A stretch of DNA of 64,000 nucleotides from NCBI GenBank assembly GCA_934692625.1, contig CAKUUC010000003.1, positions 92,517 through 156,516 on the forward strand, read 5' to 3'. This DNA comes from an uncultured Candidatus Melainabacteria bacterium. Lineage in GTDB: Bacteria > Cyanobacteriota > Vampirovibrionia > Gastranaerophilales > Gastranaerophilaceae. Positions within the stretch are counted from its first letter, which is position 1, and every line of letters starts with the position of its first letter. A model generated the notes under the pieces. The model saw nothing but the letters and a program-made list of their open reading frames with translations. It did no database searches and was not told where the DNA came from. This document shows positions 27,483-37,152 of this stretch, in pieces. A program made the position numbers and the translations under genes.

Positions 27483-27511
27483 GGTGGGAAGCGCCACCGG
27501 CTTTTCCAACC
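27483..27511. repeat. REP-like hairpin downstream of the RAYT gene
   Basis: GGTGGGAA (27483-27490) pairs with TTCCAACC (27504-27511), seven of eight base pairs, around a 13-base loop. It starts 12 bases after the truncated RAYT gene and is oriented opposite to the upstream hairpin. Confidence 0.5.
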
Positions 27512-27557
27512 CTATCGGCTATAAATTAATTGACAAATTTTATATTTTAAGTATTAT

Positions 27558-27585
27558 TGTAAAGTAACACATGGTTTGATTATTT
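27558..27585 (+). repeat. 28-bp direct repeat B, left copy
   Basis: This 28-base stretch matches 46123-46150 at 25 of 28 positions in the same orientation. The two copies enclose ~18.6 kb of accessory genes. It may mark an island boundary or be a dispersed intergenic repeat. Confidence 0.5.
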
Positions 27586-27716
27586 CCGCCCCATCAAACT
27601 CGCACACAAAGCCAATTACCCGAAAAAATCGCATCATCTGTCAAAATCAAACCACTCAAAAAAGTACACAAATACCAAAATAGAATGTTTTTGGAATGTT
27701 TTTTATTGCATTAAAA

Positions 27717-27758
27717 AAGAGGGTATCTGAAACTCTCTTAAAATGGCGGGAACAACGA
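27717..27758 (-). other. tRNA 3'-end-like remnant followed by a terminator hairpin, left copy (repeat A)
   Basis: On the minus strand the sequence ends in GTTCCCGCCA, like a tRNA acceptor end with encoded CCA, and then runs into an 8-bp hairpin (27717-27724 with 27732-27739, one wobble pair) followed by T6, as in a tRNA terminator. The rest of a tRNA cannot be folded here. Positions 27741-27758 match 45924-45941 at 17 of 18. Inference: remnant of an integration site at a tRNA gene. Confidence 0.4.
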
Positions 27759-27851
27759 ACGGATTTACGTACGGACGACACGAAGTTAGTCCGGTATAAA
27801 CAATCTCATATTTTAATATTTAATTAGCATTATGATGAGATTTTTATTGTA

Positions 27852-28881
27852 AGACTTGACTTCTTGCAAAGATATAAAGCTCCAATTATTATTGATAAAA
27901 TTCAATATGCACCAAATTTGCTTTCATATATAAAAATTGCGGTTGATAATAGTAATGAGAAAGGGCAATATTGGCTTACAGGCTCACAACAATTTCATAT
28001 GATGAAAAATGTTACCGAATCTTTAGCGGGTAGAGTTGCGGTATTAGATTTAAAAGGTTTTTCATTGAAAGAAATTTTAAGCGAGGAGCAAATCCCATTT
28101 ATTCCGACAAAAGATTTCATTGAGCAAATGAGAAAAAGCTCTACGCAACAATATTTAACAAGCATTTATGAGCTTATTTGGAAAGGCTCTTATCCTAATA
28201 TAAATGTTAATAATTCCAATTGGGAAACTTTTTATAGCTCATATCTGCAAACATATATTGAAAGAGATATTAAAGATTTAAATGCTGTAAAAAATGAGAT
28301 GGATTTTTTGAAATTCTTAAGAATTTTAGCCTCAAGAACTGGACAAATGCTTAATTATACAGACATAGCAAATGAAGTTGGTATAGCGGTAAATACTATA
28401 AAATCTTGGGTTTCAATTTTAATTTCATCCAATATTGTTTATCTTTTACAACCTTATTTTTCTAATTTAAACAAGAGAATTGTAAAAACTCCTAAAATTT
28501 ACTTTTTAGACACTGGATTATGCTCTTATTTAACCAATTGGGAAACTCCAAGAACATTAGAAAGCGGGGCTATGAGCGGTGCTATGTTTGAAAACTTTGT
28601 TGTGTCAGAAATCATAAAAAGCTATGTACATAATGCTAAAACTCTAAATATATACTACTATCGAGATAAAGACAAAAAAGAAATTGATGTAATAATAGAA
28701 AAAAAATGATATATTATATCCAGTTGAAATTAAAAAATCTGCAAATCCGGATAAAAGTATGCTTAAATATTTTTCTGTTATTCCTGAAGAAAAAAGAGGA
28801 GAAGGTGCTGTAATTTGTCTTTGTAATGAAGATTTTCCAATAACAGAAAATGTAAACGCAATACCTATTAGTTATGTATAA
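27852..28881 (+). pseudogene. Broken AAA ATPase with DUF4143 (AAA_14 type)
   Basis: Remnant of a DUF4143-type ATP-binding protein. The visible frame begins inside the gene, just before the Walker B-like strand APIIIDKIQYAPNLLSYIK. The Walker A part is absent, so the 5' third is lost. The frame continues through WLTGSQQFHMM, ESLAGRVAVLDL and DIANEVGIAVNTIKSWVSIL to IYYYRDKDKKEIDVIIEKK, where it stops at 28709. The next frame resumes at once with LYPVEIKKSANPDKS and runs to a stop at 28879-28881. A one-base shift in the run of A residues near 28700 explains this. Confidence 0.8.
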
Positions 28882-29014
28882 AAGACAATATTTGAATGTT
28901 ATGTTGCCTTTTTGTGGTAAATATAAAATTTAGTTATCCGGAAATATCAGAGAACTTAGCAAGTAGTTAAGTTAAATAATTTATGCTATCATTCATATAA
29001 TTTCGGGAGGCAAT

Positions 29015-29461
29015 ATGAACAATCTAAAACTACAAGGCATTAATATTGATGGCACAGAAAAAGAATATTCATTAAATGATTTTAAAGGGCAAAAAGTTAT
29101 TTTATACTTTTACCCAAAAGATAATACTTCTGGTTGCACTCAAGAAGTGTGCGATTTTAGAGATAACATAAATAGATTAACAAGTTTCGCAACTGTAATT
29201 GGCGTTAGTCCAGATAGCATTAAAAGCCACTTAAAATTTAAAGAAAAACAAAGTCTTAATTTCATTTTGCTTTCAGACCCTGAGCACAAACTAGCTGAAG
29301 TGTTTAACGTTTGGGTTGAAAAATCTATGTATGGCAGAAAATATATGGGCATTGGGCGTTCAACTTTTGTACTGGACGAAAACTTAAATATTATTAAAGA
29401 ATGGCGCAAAGTTAAAGTCAAAGGCCACGTTGATGAAGTTATTGAATATTTGAATGCATAA
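29015..29461 (+). CDS. Thiol peroxidase of the Bcp/PrxQ type
   Basis: Peroxiredoxin that reduces peroxides with thioredoxin-type donors. The peroxidatic Cys lies in YPKDNTSGCTQEVCDFRD, and the second Cys five residues later is the resolving Cys typical of the PrxQ alpha-type. GIGRSTFVLDEN is a further family segment. 148 residues, the standard length. GGGAGG lies 4 bases before the ATG. It is an intact gene between two decayed ones, with its own terminator, and protects against oxidative stress. Confidence 0.92.
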   Translation: MNNLKLQGINIDGTEKEYSLNDFKGQKVILYFYPKDNTSGCTQEVCDFRDNINRLTSFATVIGVSPDSIKSHLKFKEKQSLNFILLSDPEHKLAEVFNVWVEKSMYGRKYMGIGRSTFVLDENLNIIKEWRKVKVKGHVDEVIEYLNA

Positions 29462-29469
29462 TTAAAACA

Positions 29470-29500
29470 CCTTTTAAATATCTTTTAAAGGCGTTTTTTT
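29470..29500 (+). terminator. Terminator after the peroxiredoxin gene
   Basis: A hairpin with an 8-bp imperfect stem (CCTTTTAAA region with its complement, one mismatch) ends at 29491 and is followed by a run of T at 29494-29500. Confidence 0.6.
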
Positions 29501-29569
29501 CGTTCATTTACCCTTCCGCTTTACTTTCTCTTGCTTTTGAGTGATGTATGTTGCTCGAAAGGTTTGTAG

Positions 29570-30107
29570 ATGAATGCTGTTGACCCAATAAAAAGCCTTG
29601 ACGATATTAGAAAAATGAAAGAATTCTTGGCGAAAAGCCGAGGAACGCATTGCTCTTCAGCTTTGGGATAAATAGCGGACTAAGAATTTCTGATATACTT
29701 GCACTTAATGTCGGGGATGTTAGGGTAAAGAGTATATTGAAATTAGAGAACTGAAGACCGGCAAACGAAAAGTATTTTCGATTAATGATAAGTTGAAGCA
29801 GTAGATTGAAGAATTTACTAAGGGAATGCCGGAGGAACAACCATTATTTTATACACAGAAGTGACGACGAATGGAGAGGAGTCGGGCGTATAAGATTTTA
29901 AACAAAGCGGCAAGGGCTGTGGGGATAACAAGATGGATAGGCACACATACGCTGAGGAAAACATTTGAATACCATTGCTACCAAAAGTATGATGATGTCG
30001 TGCTACTGCAAAAGATTTTTAATCATTCCTCACCCCAAATCACCCTCCGCTACATCGGCATCAAACAAGAAGACATCGACGCTGTCTATAGAGAGTTTTA
30101 TTTATAA
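29570..30107 (+). pseudogene. Decayed tyrosine recombinase (phage-type integrase)
   Basis: Frame-broken integrase gene. The start (MNAVDPIKSLDDIRKMKEFL) and the FGINSGLRISDILALNVGDV box with the first catalytic Arg can be read only by switching frames, with at least two frameshifts and an in-frame stop. The last piece, 29871-30107, is open and carries the C-terminal motifs THTLRKTFEYHCYQ (His-x-x-Arg), IFNHSSPQITLRYIGI and the Tyr nucleophile region. The gene converges on the SIR2-like gene, overlapping it by 6 bases. It is probably the former integrase of the accessory region. Confidence 0.75.
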
Positions 30108-31124
30108 CTTTTCAATTGCGGCATTAAAATCTTTTAATGAGTCTTTACAACAATAACGATAGTCTATATCATAACCTTTAAAAATGTCTTCATATCGAGC
30201 TTTTGCATAATAATTAGAGCTTGTATCATTGAAAGACTCTGCATTAACAACGTATATTTTTGGATTGTGTCTGTTTAATTTAAGTGCCGATTGAAATAAA
30301 AATTTTACTGCTAAATCTGTTTCTGGAAAAGAAAAACCATATATAAAAATTTTCTTTGCATTTTTCAAAGATTCGAATGCTACATTCCAGCATTTTTTTA
30401 ATGTTAAATTTTCATACAATTTTGTTTTATCAAGTATTGGAGGAATTATAAATGGAGATAATAAAGATTCACTATATTCATCGTTATATTGCACAACACT
30501 TGAAGCTTTAAAATCAGTCAATTCCCAATTAATGGAACCATGCAACTTTATTATATTTGGCATATTTTTAGGATGGATTTTCCCTGCAGGTCTAGTATCT
30601 AAAATATCAAGTTTAATATATTCGTTTAAAGATGTTTTATAAGGATTGCTTATCGGATACTGATAAAAGTTTACAAAACCTCCTTGTACAACAGCCTTGT
30701 TTCCTGCTTGGTAAGAACGATAGATTAAATTTTCTAGCAATAAGTCGTAATTAAGTGTTATACAGGGACAAGCGCGTTCCTGTATATAACGAATTATTTG
30801 GCTGCAAGGCACAAGAAAATTTTGAAATTTACAAGGCATTTTATGAAATTTATCCGCTATTTTCTTGGTTATATCTTTATAAAGAGCTTCATCCATTGAA
30901 ACTTGTACATCAGTTTTGTATGGTAAATTACTTGATAAATAAGTTAATAATACTTCAATATTACTTTTATAATCATCAGGAATTGTATTGAAGTGTATTG
31001 CTAAAGAATCATCACTCATCGAATAATTTGTTGCAATATCTTCAGATAAATCATTCAAATCTGGATAAAAATCACAGATTGCTTTTGAAAATCCTGCTCC
31101 TAAGAAAAATACGCTTTCATTCAT
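30102..31124 (-). CDS. SIR2-like NAD-binding protein, third gene of the Kiwa operon
   Basis: A 340-residue protein with the SIR2-fold motifs seen in anti-phage SIR2 proteins: FFLGAGFSKAI (the NAD-binding GAGxS loop, residues 9-12), ITLNYDLLLE (conserved Asn/Asp), IIKLHGSINW (conserved His) and IFIYGFSFPETD. Such domains usually hydrolyse NAD in infected cells. The rest shows no other domain. Its ATG overlaps the kwaB stop (one base), so the two are translated together. Whether it is part of Kiwa or a separate unit is not known; standard Kiwa has only two genes. Confidence 0.8.
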   Translation of the reverse strand: MNESVFFLGAGFSKAICDFYPDLNDLSEDIATNYSMSDDSLAIHFNTIPDDYKSNIEVLLTYLSSNLPYKTDVQVSMDEALYKDITKKIADKFHKMPCKFQNFLVPCSQIIRYIQERACPCITLNYDLLLENLIYRSYQAGNKAVVQGGFVNFYQYPISNPYKTSLNEYIKLDILDTRPAGKIHPKNMPNIIKLHGSINWELTDFKASSVVQYNDEYSESLLSPFIIPPILDKTKLYENLTLKKCWNVAFESLKNAKKIFIYGFSFPETDLAVKFLFQSALKLNRHNPKIYVVNAESFNDTSSNYYAKARYEDIFKGYDIDYRYCCKDSLKDFNAAIEKL

Positions 31125-32149
31125 TAATTATCACCATTATTTCTTGTAAAGAGACTTCCCAATCTGCCTAATAGTGATAATTGATTTGGTCTCTGATCGG
31201 CAATCAATCTTATATCTTGTGTAATAATGTTTTGATGTGGTTCTAAATTCAGTATGCTTAGTAATACTTCAACATATTTTTCTGATGCATTTTCTTCTAA
31301 AATTAATTTTTTAGCTTTTATATCAATTTTTATTCTGTCTTCTTCGGGGAAAGAGTTATTTGCTTTTATTACTTTATCGAAATTATTGAGTATTTTATCA
31401 ATTTTATTTTGAGTAAATATATTTGCCAATTTCTTAATTGAACGTTCCCTATTAATATATGGAAAGACTTCTAAGTCTACTCCTTTTATTATCGCTTTCT
31501 CGCGAATTATTTCAATTGCAGATTTCGCTCTACTTATGTATTCTTCTTTGTATTTAAATATTGTTTCAAAATGTTTTTTCTGAAAGATAAGAATTTTACC
31601 TAAACTTTGAATATATATACAATCAAAATAGTTTGGAATGGAAATTAAATTTTCTCTAAAATTTTTAACTTCATATGAGTTTTGCATAGAAAAAATTTTT
31701 TTGCCTTTAAATAAGTTTAAAGGATTATAGCTTGTAAAGCCGATTGCACGATCGCCATCATTTATTGTATAAGAAGCAATAACCATGTTTGTGTTTATAT
31801 CATTAGATAAATTATCTGTTACTTTTTCAACATCTTCATTTTGTATTGCTTTTAAGAAAACATCTAAAAATGGGACCTCTTTTGCATCAATAGAACTTAT
31901 ACAATCAACTTCTGTTGTGTCAATATCAATTGAATATGGGCTAATCGTCTGATATCGATATTTTTCTATTACTGAATGTAATATATCGACTATTTCGGGT
32001 CTAATTTGTTCATTCAAAATCAACTTATAATTAGTTTTTATGATTTTAGTCTTGTTTTGATTACATCTGTCTAAATAATGTAAATTTACAGAAGTATCAT
32101 TTTGAATAAATTTTTCTAAAGTGGCAAAAGGCATAAATAGATTCCTCAT
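31124..32149 (-). CDS. kwaB: Kiwa anti-phage protein KwaB (DUF4868 type)
   Basis: A 341-residue soluble protein with the DUF4868 pattern. A central strand-rich part holds FDCIYIQSLGKILIFQKKHF, then FETIFKYKEEYISRAKSAIE, which is the recognisable core of the family. Its start overlaps the kwaA stop by four bases (ATGA) and its end overlaps the SIR2-like gene. In published Kiwa, the membrane protein KwaA and KwaB form a complex that interferes with phage infection. I rely on the pattern of the DUF4868 family and on the partner gene; a profile match would settle it. Confidence 0.75.
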   Translation of the reverse strand: MRNLFMPFATLEKFIQNDTSVNLHYLDRCNQNKTKIIKTNYKLILNEQIRPEIVDILHSVIEKYRYQTISPYSIDIDTTEVDCISSIDAKEVPFLDVFLKAIQNEDVEKVTDNLSNDINTNMVIASYTINDGDRAIGFTSYNPLNLFKGKKIFSMQNSYEVKNFRENLISIPNYFDCIYIQSLGKILIFQKKHFETIFKYKEEYISRAKSAIEIIREKAIIKGVDLEVFPYINRERSIKKLANIFTQNKIDKILNNFDKVIKANNSFPEEDRIKIDIKAKKLILEENASEKYVEVLLSILNLEPHQNIITQDIRLIADQRPNQLSLLGRLGSLFTRNNGDN

Positions 32150-32784
32150 GGTTTCTGCGAGATGCTACCCGCAATTAGTATTCCATCATCATATTGCAAG
32201 AAATTAACAATATTATTTTTATATATTCTCTGTATTTTTCTAGGTGTAATAATAAACATGTTTTCAACTTTTTTGTCTTGGTTCAATATATTCCCTGAAA
32301 TTTTAAATGTCCTGTAACCAAAAGAATTAAGCAACGGATTTATGTAGAGCATATCAGAATTAATGTATATAATACCTATTGTTGCTATCAGCAATATAAT
32401 ACAGTACAAATTAATTGTAGAATTTAGATTTAGTGATAAAAATGGTACCAAATATGTGATTATATAGGTCATACTTTCTGAAGTTACATTTTCTATTTCA
32501 TACACTTCTATTTTATCTTGTGTGAGCTGATTATGTTTATTTAATAAATATAAAAGAAAACAAATTCCTACAAAAAGAGCAGTCAAAAGAATAGTAGTAG
32601 GATGAATAATTATTTTTGTAACAGTAAGTAAATCATTAATAGAATAACGATGTTTTTTCTCAAAAATATTTAGAAAGATCAGAAAATTTTTTGTTATTGA
32701 ATTATGATTTTGTATCAATATGATCAAAAATAAAGGAACATACGAACTGAAAAATAAAAATATTTTAGATTTTAAATTTATCAT
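32146..32784 (-). CDS. kwaA: Kiwa anti-phage membrane protein KwaA
   Basis: A 212-residue protein with about four hydrophobic segments (~6-25, 65-85, 105-120, 122-142). The MTYIITYLVPFLSL stretch and the INPLLNSFGYRTFKISG segment are typical of KwaA homologues. A soluble C-terminal part of ~60 residues follows. It sits 45 bases downstream of hsdR and overlaps kwaB by four bases. Location: inner membrane, where KwaA is thought to sense phage attachment or injection. The call depends on both the topology and the KwaB neighbour. Confidence 0.75.
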   Translation of the reverse strand: MINLKSKIFLFFSSYVPLFLIILIQNHNSITKNFLIFLNIFEKKHRYSINDLLTVTKIIIHPTTILLTALFVGICFLLYLLNKHNQLTQDKIEVYEIENVTSESMTYIITYLVPFLSLNLNSTINLYCIILLIATIGIIYINSDMLYINPLLNSFGYRTFKISGNILNQDKKVENMFIITPRKIQRIYKNNIVNFLQYDDGILIAGSISQKP

Positions 32785-32829
32785 GCCACATTCCCTCTAT
32801 ACGTATTATACTACAAAGAACGTTTGACC

Positions 32830-35800
32830 TTATTCTTTAATATCAATACCGTTTTTCAATATAAACTCTTGAAGCAAGTTGTGTACTTTGATATTTATCT
32901 TAAATTGCGGAATAGTTGTGTTTTCAATTCTTTCAAAATATTCTTTTGCTTTAACTTTATCAACAGATTCTACTAAGTCATCAAATCTTCCGAATTCATT
33001 AATATTTGATTCATCTACGCCGGCATTTATGAGTTCTTTTAGTTTGTTTTTATCTAAATTAAAAATTTCTGTTATTTTATTTATTTGTTGATTTTTAGCA
33101 ACACTTCGATATTCTGTAATATAATCACGGAATGTTTTACCCTGTTCTATTTTTATATTTCCACTTTGAACATCGTGTAAAAATATGTTTGCATATTTTT
33201 GTTCTTCTTGAGATAACATTGCAAAAGATTTATGCAAATCATTTAATGTTTCTTGTAGTTGATTTGGGTCAATTTTATCTTGCTGTAAGTCTTTATAATA
33301 ACGTTCAAATCTGGAATTCATATATGCAGCATCAATAACTCCGGTATCAATTTCAGTCAAATAGCCTTCTATATCATAAGGAACGTCTTCTCCTCCAGAC
33401 TCGCCACCAGTGAATAATTCTTTATAACGTTGCAGGAGTGTAGAGTATATCGTTTCGTCAAAATTTAGGGATATGTTAAATTCCTCATAAAATAATTTTT
33501 CCCATCGAAATCCCTGAATTTTTGCTGCCTCTATATACAGATTCCATTCCTTAAATAATGAGGTAAATTTACCTCTTGTCGTTCTATCTTCAGGAAGCTT
33601 TTCAAAATTAGGTATACCTGCAAAAAGTTTTGCAATATCATCAAATAAAATATTCATTTTATTTAAATTATCTTCTAAATGTTGAACAAATAATCCATCG
33701 GAACTATCATCTGAATATCTTTTAAATGCAGTTTCAATATTTCTTTGCATCGTATGCGGTTTTCTGTAATATTTAATGGTTCCAAAAGGTTTATCCGGTC
33801 CAAACAATCTGTTGGTTCTTGAAAATGCTTGGATTAAGTTTTCATACTTTAGAACTTTATCTAAATATAGGGTGTTTACCCATTTTGAATCAAATCCCGT
33901 AAGCATTTGATCTACAACAATCAAAAGATTTAACTGTTTTTCAGGTTCATTTTCTATATGTTTGTATAGTTTTTTATGTGCAAGTCTTAAGGATATATCT
34001 TTTTTCATTTTTGCAAAAGTTGGTATCGAATAATCCTGTTTATATTTTTTGTTATAATCATCAATTATTTCTAATAAACCATCCTCTTTGATAAGTCCAG
34101 TACCGTTGTTATCAATATTTGTATCAAATATTGCAGATATTTTTAATTGTGGTGCCTGTTCTTTAAATAATCTATAATATTCAATTGCTTCAGGAATACT
34201 ACTTGTTGCAAAAATCGCATGGAATTTATTATTATGACTTAGTCTATTCCAATTCTCTAAAATATCTTTGACTACGAGGTTTTGATGTTCTTTCCTTTCA
34301 TATTGTGCATTTGACAAATGATCTTCTATGCCTGTTATATAATTACCTGAATTATCAATATATCCTGCCATTGAAACTTGTTTTGAATCCATATATTTGT
34401 AATAGATTTCACTTTTCTTTGGATCGCTTATTGCTTCTTCTTCGGTTGAAGCTTTTGCCTTTTCAAGAGCAATTGCACGTCTAACATCAACATCTCTATA
34501 TGTAAGAACTTTATATGGATCAAAACCTAGAACGTTTTCATCTCTTATCCCATCCGCAATGGTATATTTATGTAATCTATCACCAAAAACATCGGTTGTT
34601 TCGTTTAATTTTTTCTGGTTCTCTTTAAAAATAGGTGTTCCTGTAAATCCAAAGAAAATAGCATTTTGGAAAGTATCTTTAATTGTTATCATCATTTCAC
34701 CAAATGTAGAACGATGACATTCATCAACAATAAATACAATTCTTTTTGAATTCATTAATTCAATATCATAAGTATTAAGTCCACCTTCTTCAACTTTAAT
34801 ATTACTCATTTTTTGGATTGAAGTAACAATCAATTTGTTTTCAGGATCAGGACTTTTTAGCTTTGTTTTTAAAATCCCCGTATTTTCTGTAGCTTGAACA
34901 GATTGATCCTCATCAGCAAAACCTCTGTATTCTAATAATGATTGTGTTCCTAACTCAATTCTATCCATTAAAAAAATAACTTTATCAGCATTTTTAGAAC
35001 TTGCTATAAGTTGTGCAGATTTAAAACTTGTCATCGTCTTACCGGAACCCGTTGTATGCCAAATATAGCCGCCCAATTTATTGTCATCACCCCATTTAGT
35101 TTTTGCGACTTTATCAGATATAGCATTTGCAGCATAATATTGATAACTACGCATAACCTTTAAGATGCCTTCTGTATCATCAGCAACTGTATAAAAACCA
35201 ATCATTTGATGTGCCATGGGTATTGATAATAGAGAAGATGCTATTTGCTGCCAATTATTTATTGGTAAATTATTAAAATCTGCCCAATGGAAAAAGAATT
35301 TTTTATTAAATTCTCCATCCGGTCCTGGGTTTGCGAAATACAAAGTTTCATCAGGATTCATTGCTACAAAAATTTGTATCAATGAAAATAATCCGGTAAA
35401 AATACCTTCCTTTGCATATTTTTCTATTTGATTGCAAGCTTGGCTAACAGGAATACCCGTTTTCTTTAATTCAATATGTATAACGGGCATTCCGTTAATA
35501 AGAAGAATCAAATCGCCGCGTCGTTCATTCAGTATCTTGTTTTTTCTACCAAAATCGGGTTGTTGAACAATTTGGTACCGACTTTGTCCTGCAGCAATTT
35601 CATGTCTGTCATATATTTTCAGGCTTATTGTTTTACCCAAATGTAATTTATCATCTGGATTATCTCTAATGATTGAAACTGTTTTTCCATTAATAAAACC
35701 ATTTAATTTAAGAGGTGTCTTACAAGATTTTATTTTTTCAAGAATTTGTTGCATTTCTGTATCGGTTAAAGGATAATCTCCCAAGCGATCTTTTGAGCGG

Positions 35801-35940
35801 TTATTTTCAAACAGAATATTTGCCCAATTTTTAATTAAATCAGTCTCTGTAGGATATTTTATAATGTTTTCTTCCCAACCCTTTTTGGTGAGTTGCAAAA
35901 TTAATGCTTCTTCAAATTCTTTTTCTGTTTGAAACGTCAT
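32830..35940 (-). CDS. hsdR: Type I restriction enzyme R subunit HsdR
   Basis: Motor and nuclease subunit of a type I system. The nuclease region has D-(9-20)-ExK features: NERRGDLILLINGMP followed by VIHIELKKTG. The SF2 helicase motor follows with Walker A HTTGSGKTMTSF, motif II DECHRSTFG and motif III FFGFTGTP. The C-terminal third is helical, as needed for HsdM contact. At 1036 residues it is full length. It lies 12 bases after hsdS, so the order is hsdM-hsdS-hsdR, and is followed by kwaA. Confidence 0.95.
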   Translation of the reverse strand: MTFQTEKEFEEALILQLTKKGWEENIIKYPTETDLIKNWANILFENNRSKDRLGDYPLTDTEMQQILEKIKSCKTPLKLNGFINGKTVSIIRDNPDDKLHLGKTISLKIYDRHEIAAGQSRYQIVQQPDFGRKNKILNERRGDLILLINGMPVIHIELKKTGIPVSQACNQIEKYAKEGIFTGLFSLIQIFVAMNPDETLYFANPGPDGEFNKKFFFHWADFNNLPINNWQQIASSLLSIPMAHQMIGFYTVADDTEGILKVMRSYQYYAANAISDKVAKTKWGDDNKLGGYIWHTTGSGKTMTSFKSAQLIASSKNADKVIFLMDRIELGTQSLLEYRGFADEDQSVQATENTGILKTKLKSPDPENKLIVTSIQKMSNIKVEEGGLNTYDIELMNSKRIVFIVDECHRSTFGEMMITIKDTFQNAIFFGFTGTPIFKENQKKLNETTDVFGDRLHKYTIADGIRDENVLGFDPYKVLTYRDVDVRRAIALEKAKASTEEEAISDPKKSEIYYKYMDSKQVSMAGYIDNSGNYITGIEDHLSNAQYERKEHQNLVVKDILENWNRLSHNNKFHAIFATSSIPEAIEYYRLFKEQAPQLKISAIFDTNIDNNGTGLIKEDGLLEIIDDYNKKYKQDYSIPTFAKMKKDISLRLAHKKLYKHIENEPEKQLNLLIVVDQMLTGFDSKWVNTLYLDKVLKYENLIQAFSRTNRLFGPDKPFGTIKYYRKPHTMQRNIETAFKRYSDDSSDGLFVQHLEDNLNKMNILFDDIAKLFAGIPNFEKLPEDRTTRGKFTSLFKEWNLYIEAAKIQGFRWEKLFYEEFNISLNFDETIYSTLLQRYKELFTGGESGGEDVPYDIEGYLTEIDTGVIDAAYMNSRFERYYKDLQQDKIDPNQLQETLNDLHKSFAMLSQEEQKYANIFLHDVQSGNIKIEQGKTFRDYITEYRSVAKNQQINKITEIFNLDKNKLKELINAGVDESNINEFGRFDDLVESVDKVKAKEYFERIENTTIPQFKINIKVHNLLQEFILKNGIDIKE

Positions 35941-35952
35941 ATATACTTCCTT

Positions 35953-37152
35953 TTATACAAACATTTGTTCTAAAAATGCATTTTTAATTTTTGTTAATTT
36001 ATCAATTTTATTTCTGTATAAATTTGCAATTTTGTCAATTTGTTTAAACATATTACCAATTTTTACCTGAAAACTATAATCTGGATATGAAAATTGCATT
36101 TTTAAAAAATCATTATAGTCTATACTTCTTCCATCTCTAATACCGTAGGTAACTGATTCAAGCCGTTTTATAAAATTTTCAGACATGAAAACATATTTCC
36201 AATAATAATCATCATGAGAGTCCTCATCAATAAATTTCAATATAGTGTATGCAGGAGAAGTAATTCCTTCGTATGCAGAATGTGCAAATCCGCCTTGAAA
36301 AGATCTAAGATGAATTACAAAATTCTTAGGAGATACATGTTTGTAATTTTTATTATTCAAACTAGAGGCAATACTATTTGGTTCTTTAAATATCATACCT
36401 AAATCTTGAGTTGCAGATAATACTGGTAAATTTATATAATTTTTTTCTGAAATTTCACAAAAAATTTCTTTTGCAGCTTTTTTATTCAAAATGGAACATT
36501 GCTCTTTAAGTTTTAATTTTTGTTTATGATCTTTTGTAGGTAAAACTTTTTGTATTAATGATTTTTTTATTGAAATATATTCTTCTAGTATTTTTTGATT
36601 TTGAGTTATTAAATCATCTAAATTCATAAGAAATTTAGAGATATATTTTTGCTCATTCTTATCAGGAAATGTAACTGTTCCTTTCAATGCATTCTCATCT
36701 GTGACCTTCATATCATTTTTTGCACCTTTATTAACTAAAGGTTTCAAATAATTATTAATTCTTGCATTTTGCTCAAAATAACACTCAATAAAATTTGGAT
36801 CAACGTTTTCTTTTGGTTTATAAACAGCATACAGTGTTGAGACTATTCCCGGATTACCTTTATTTGTTTTTATTATCCCATAAGGAGTATTTAATAACGG
36901 TGATTTCGTGTAAACAATATCACCTGTATCTACAACCCCATAATTAGCAACCGAAGCTCCGGCAAAAGAGCGGCCTTTATGTTCAATTTGATTAACTATT
37001 CCACATTCACCGGAAACAGATAATACATCAGTTTTATCATATTCTTCCAAAAAATTTTTTTCTTTTGAAACAACAAGAAATTCACTGAGTATATCTTCTT
37101 TCCATTCATCTGTATATTTTTTGAAACGTATTTTTGGAACCTTTTTAGGCAT
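35953..37152 (-). CDS. hsdS: Type I restriction specificity subunit HsdS
   Basis: Specificity subunit of 399 residues that recognises a bipartite DNA site. Two target recognition domains of ~160 residues alternate with conserved helical linkers: the first linker near residues 165-210 (LMNLDDLITQNQKILEEYIS) and the second at the C terminus (MFKQIDKIANLYRNKIDKL). The layout is complete, so a functional enzyme is expected. It overlaps hsdM by 8 bases. The recognition site cannot be read from sequence. Confidence 0.93.
   Translation of the reverse strand: MPKKVPKIRFKKYTDEWKEDILSEFLVVSKEKNFLEEYDKTDVLSVSGECGIVNQIEHKGRSFAGASVANYGVVDTGDIVYTKSPLLNTPYGIIKTNKGNPGIVSTLYAVYKPKENVDPNFIECYFEQNARINNYLKPLVNKGAKNDMKVTDENALKGTVTFPDKNEQKYISKFLMNLDDLITQNQKILEEYISIKKSLIQKVLPTKDHKQKLKLKEQCSILNKKAAKEIFCEISEKNYINLPVLSATQDLGMIFKEPNSIASSLNNKNYKHVSPKNFVIHLRSFQGGFAHSAYEGITSPAYTILKFIDEDSHDDYYWKYVFMSENFIKRLESVTYGIRDGRSIDYNDFLKMQFSYPDYSFQVKIGNMFKQIDKIANLYRNKIDKLTKIKNAFLEQMFV

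Larger units (their letters stand above)
27472..27851. other. Non-coding stretch with hairpin, repeats and tRNA-like remnant
   Basis: No credible gene is seen here. The stretch holds the REP-like hairpin (27483-27511), one copy of a 28-bp direct repeat (27558-27585), a hairpin (27717-27739) and a short tRNA 3'-end-like sequence (27741-27758). It runs up to the first recognisable codons of a broken ATPase gene. It looks like the left edge of an accessory region. Confidence 0.5.

Noticed and set aside
27741..27830. Complete tRNA gene on the minus strand at the left repeat A
   Set aside because: Only the acceptor-end-like 15 bases fit; no T-loop, anticodon or D-arm sequence follows, so at most a remnant can be claimed.
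27864..28709. Intact 281-residue ATPase
   Set aside because: It lacks Walker A at the N terminus, and the C-terminal part continues in another frame after a run of A residues, so it is treated as a pseudogene to 28881.
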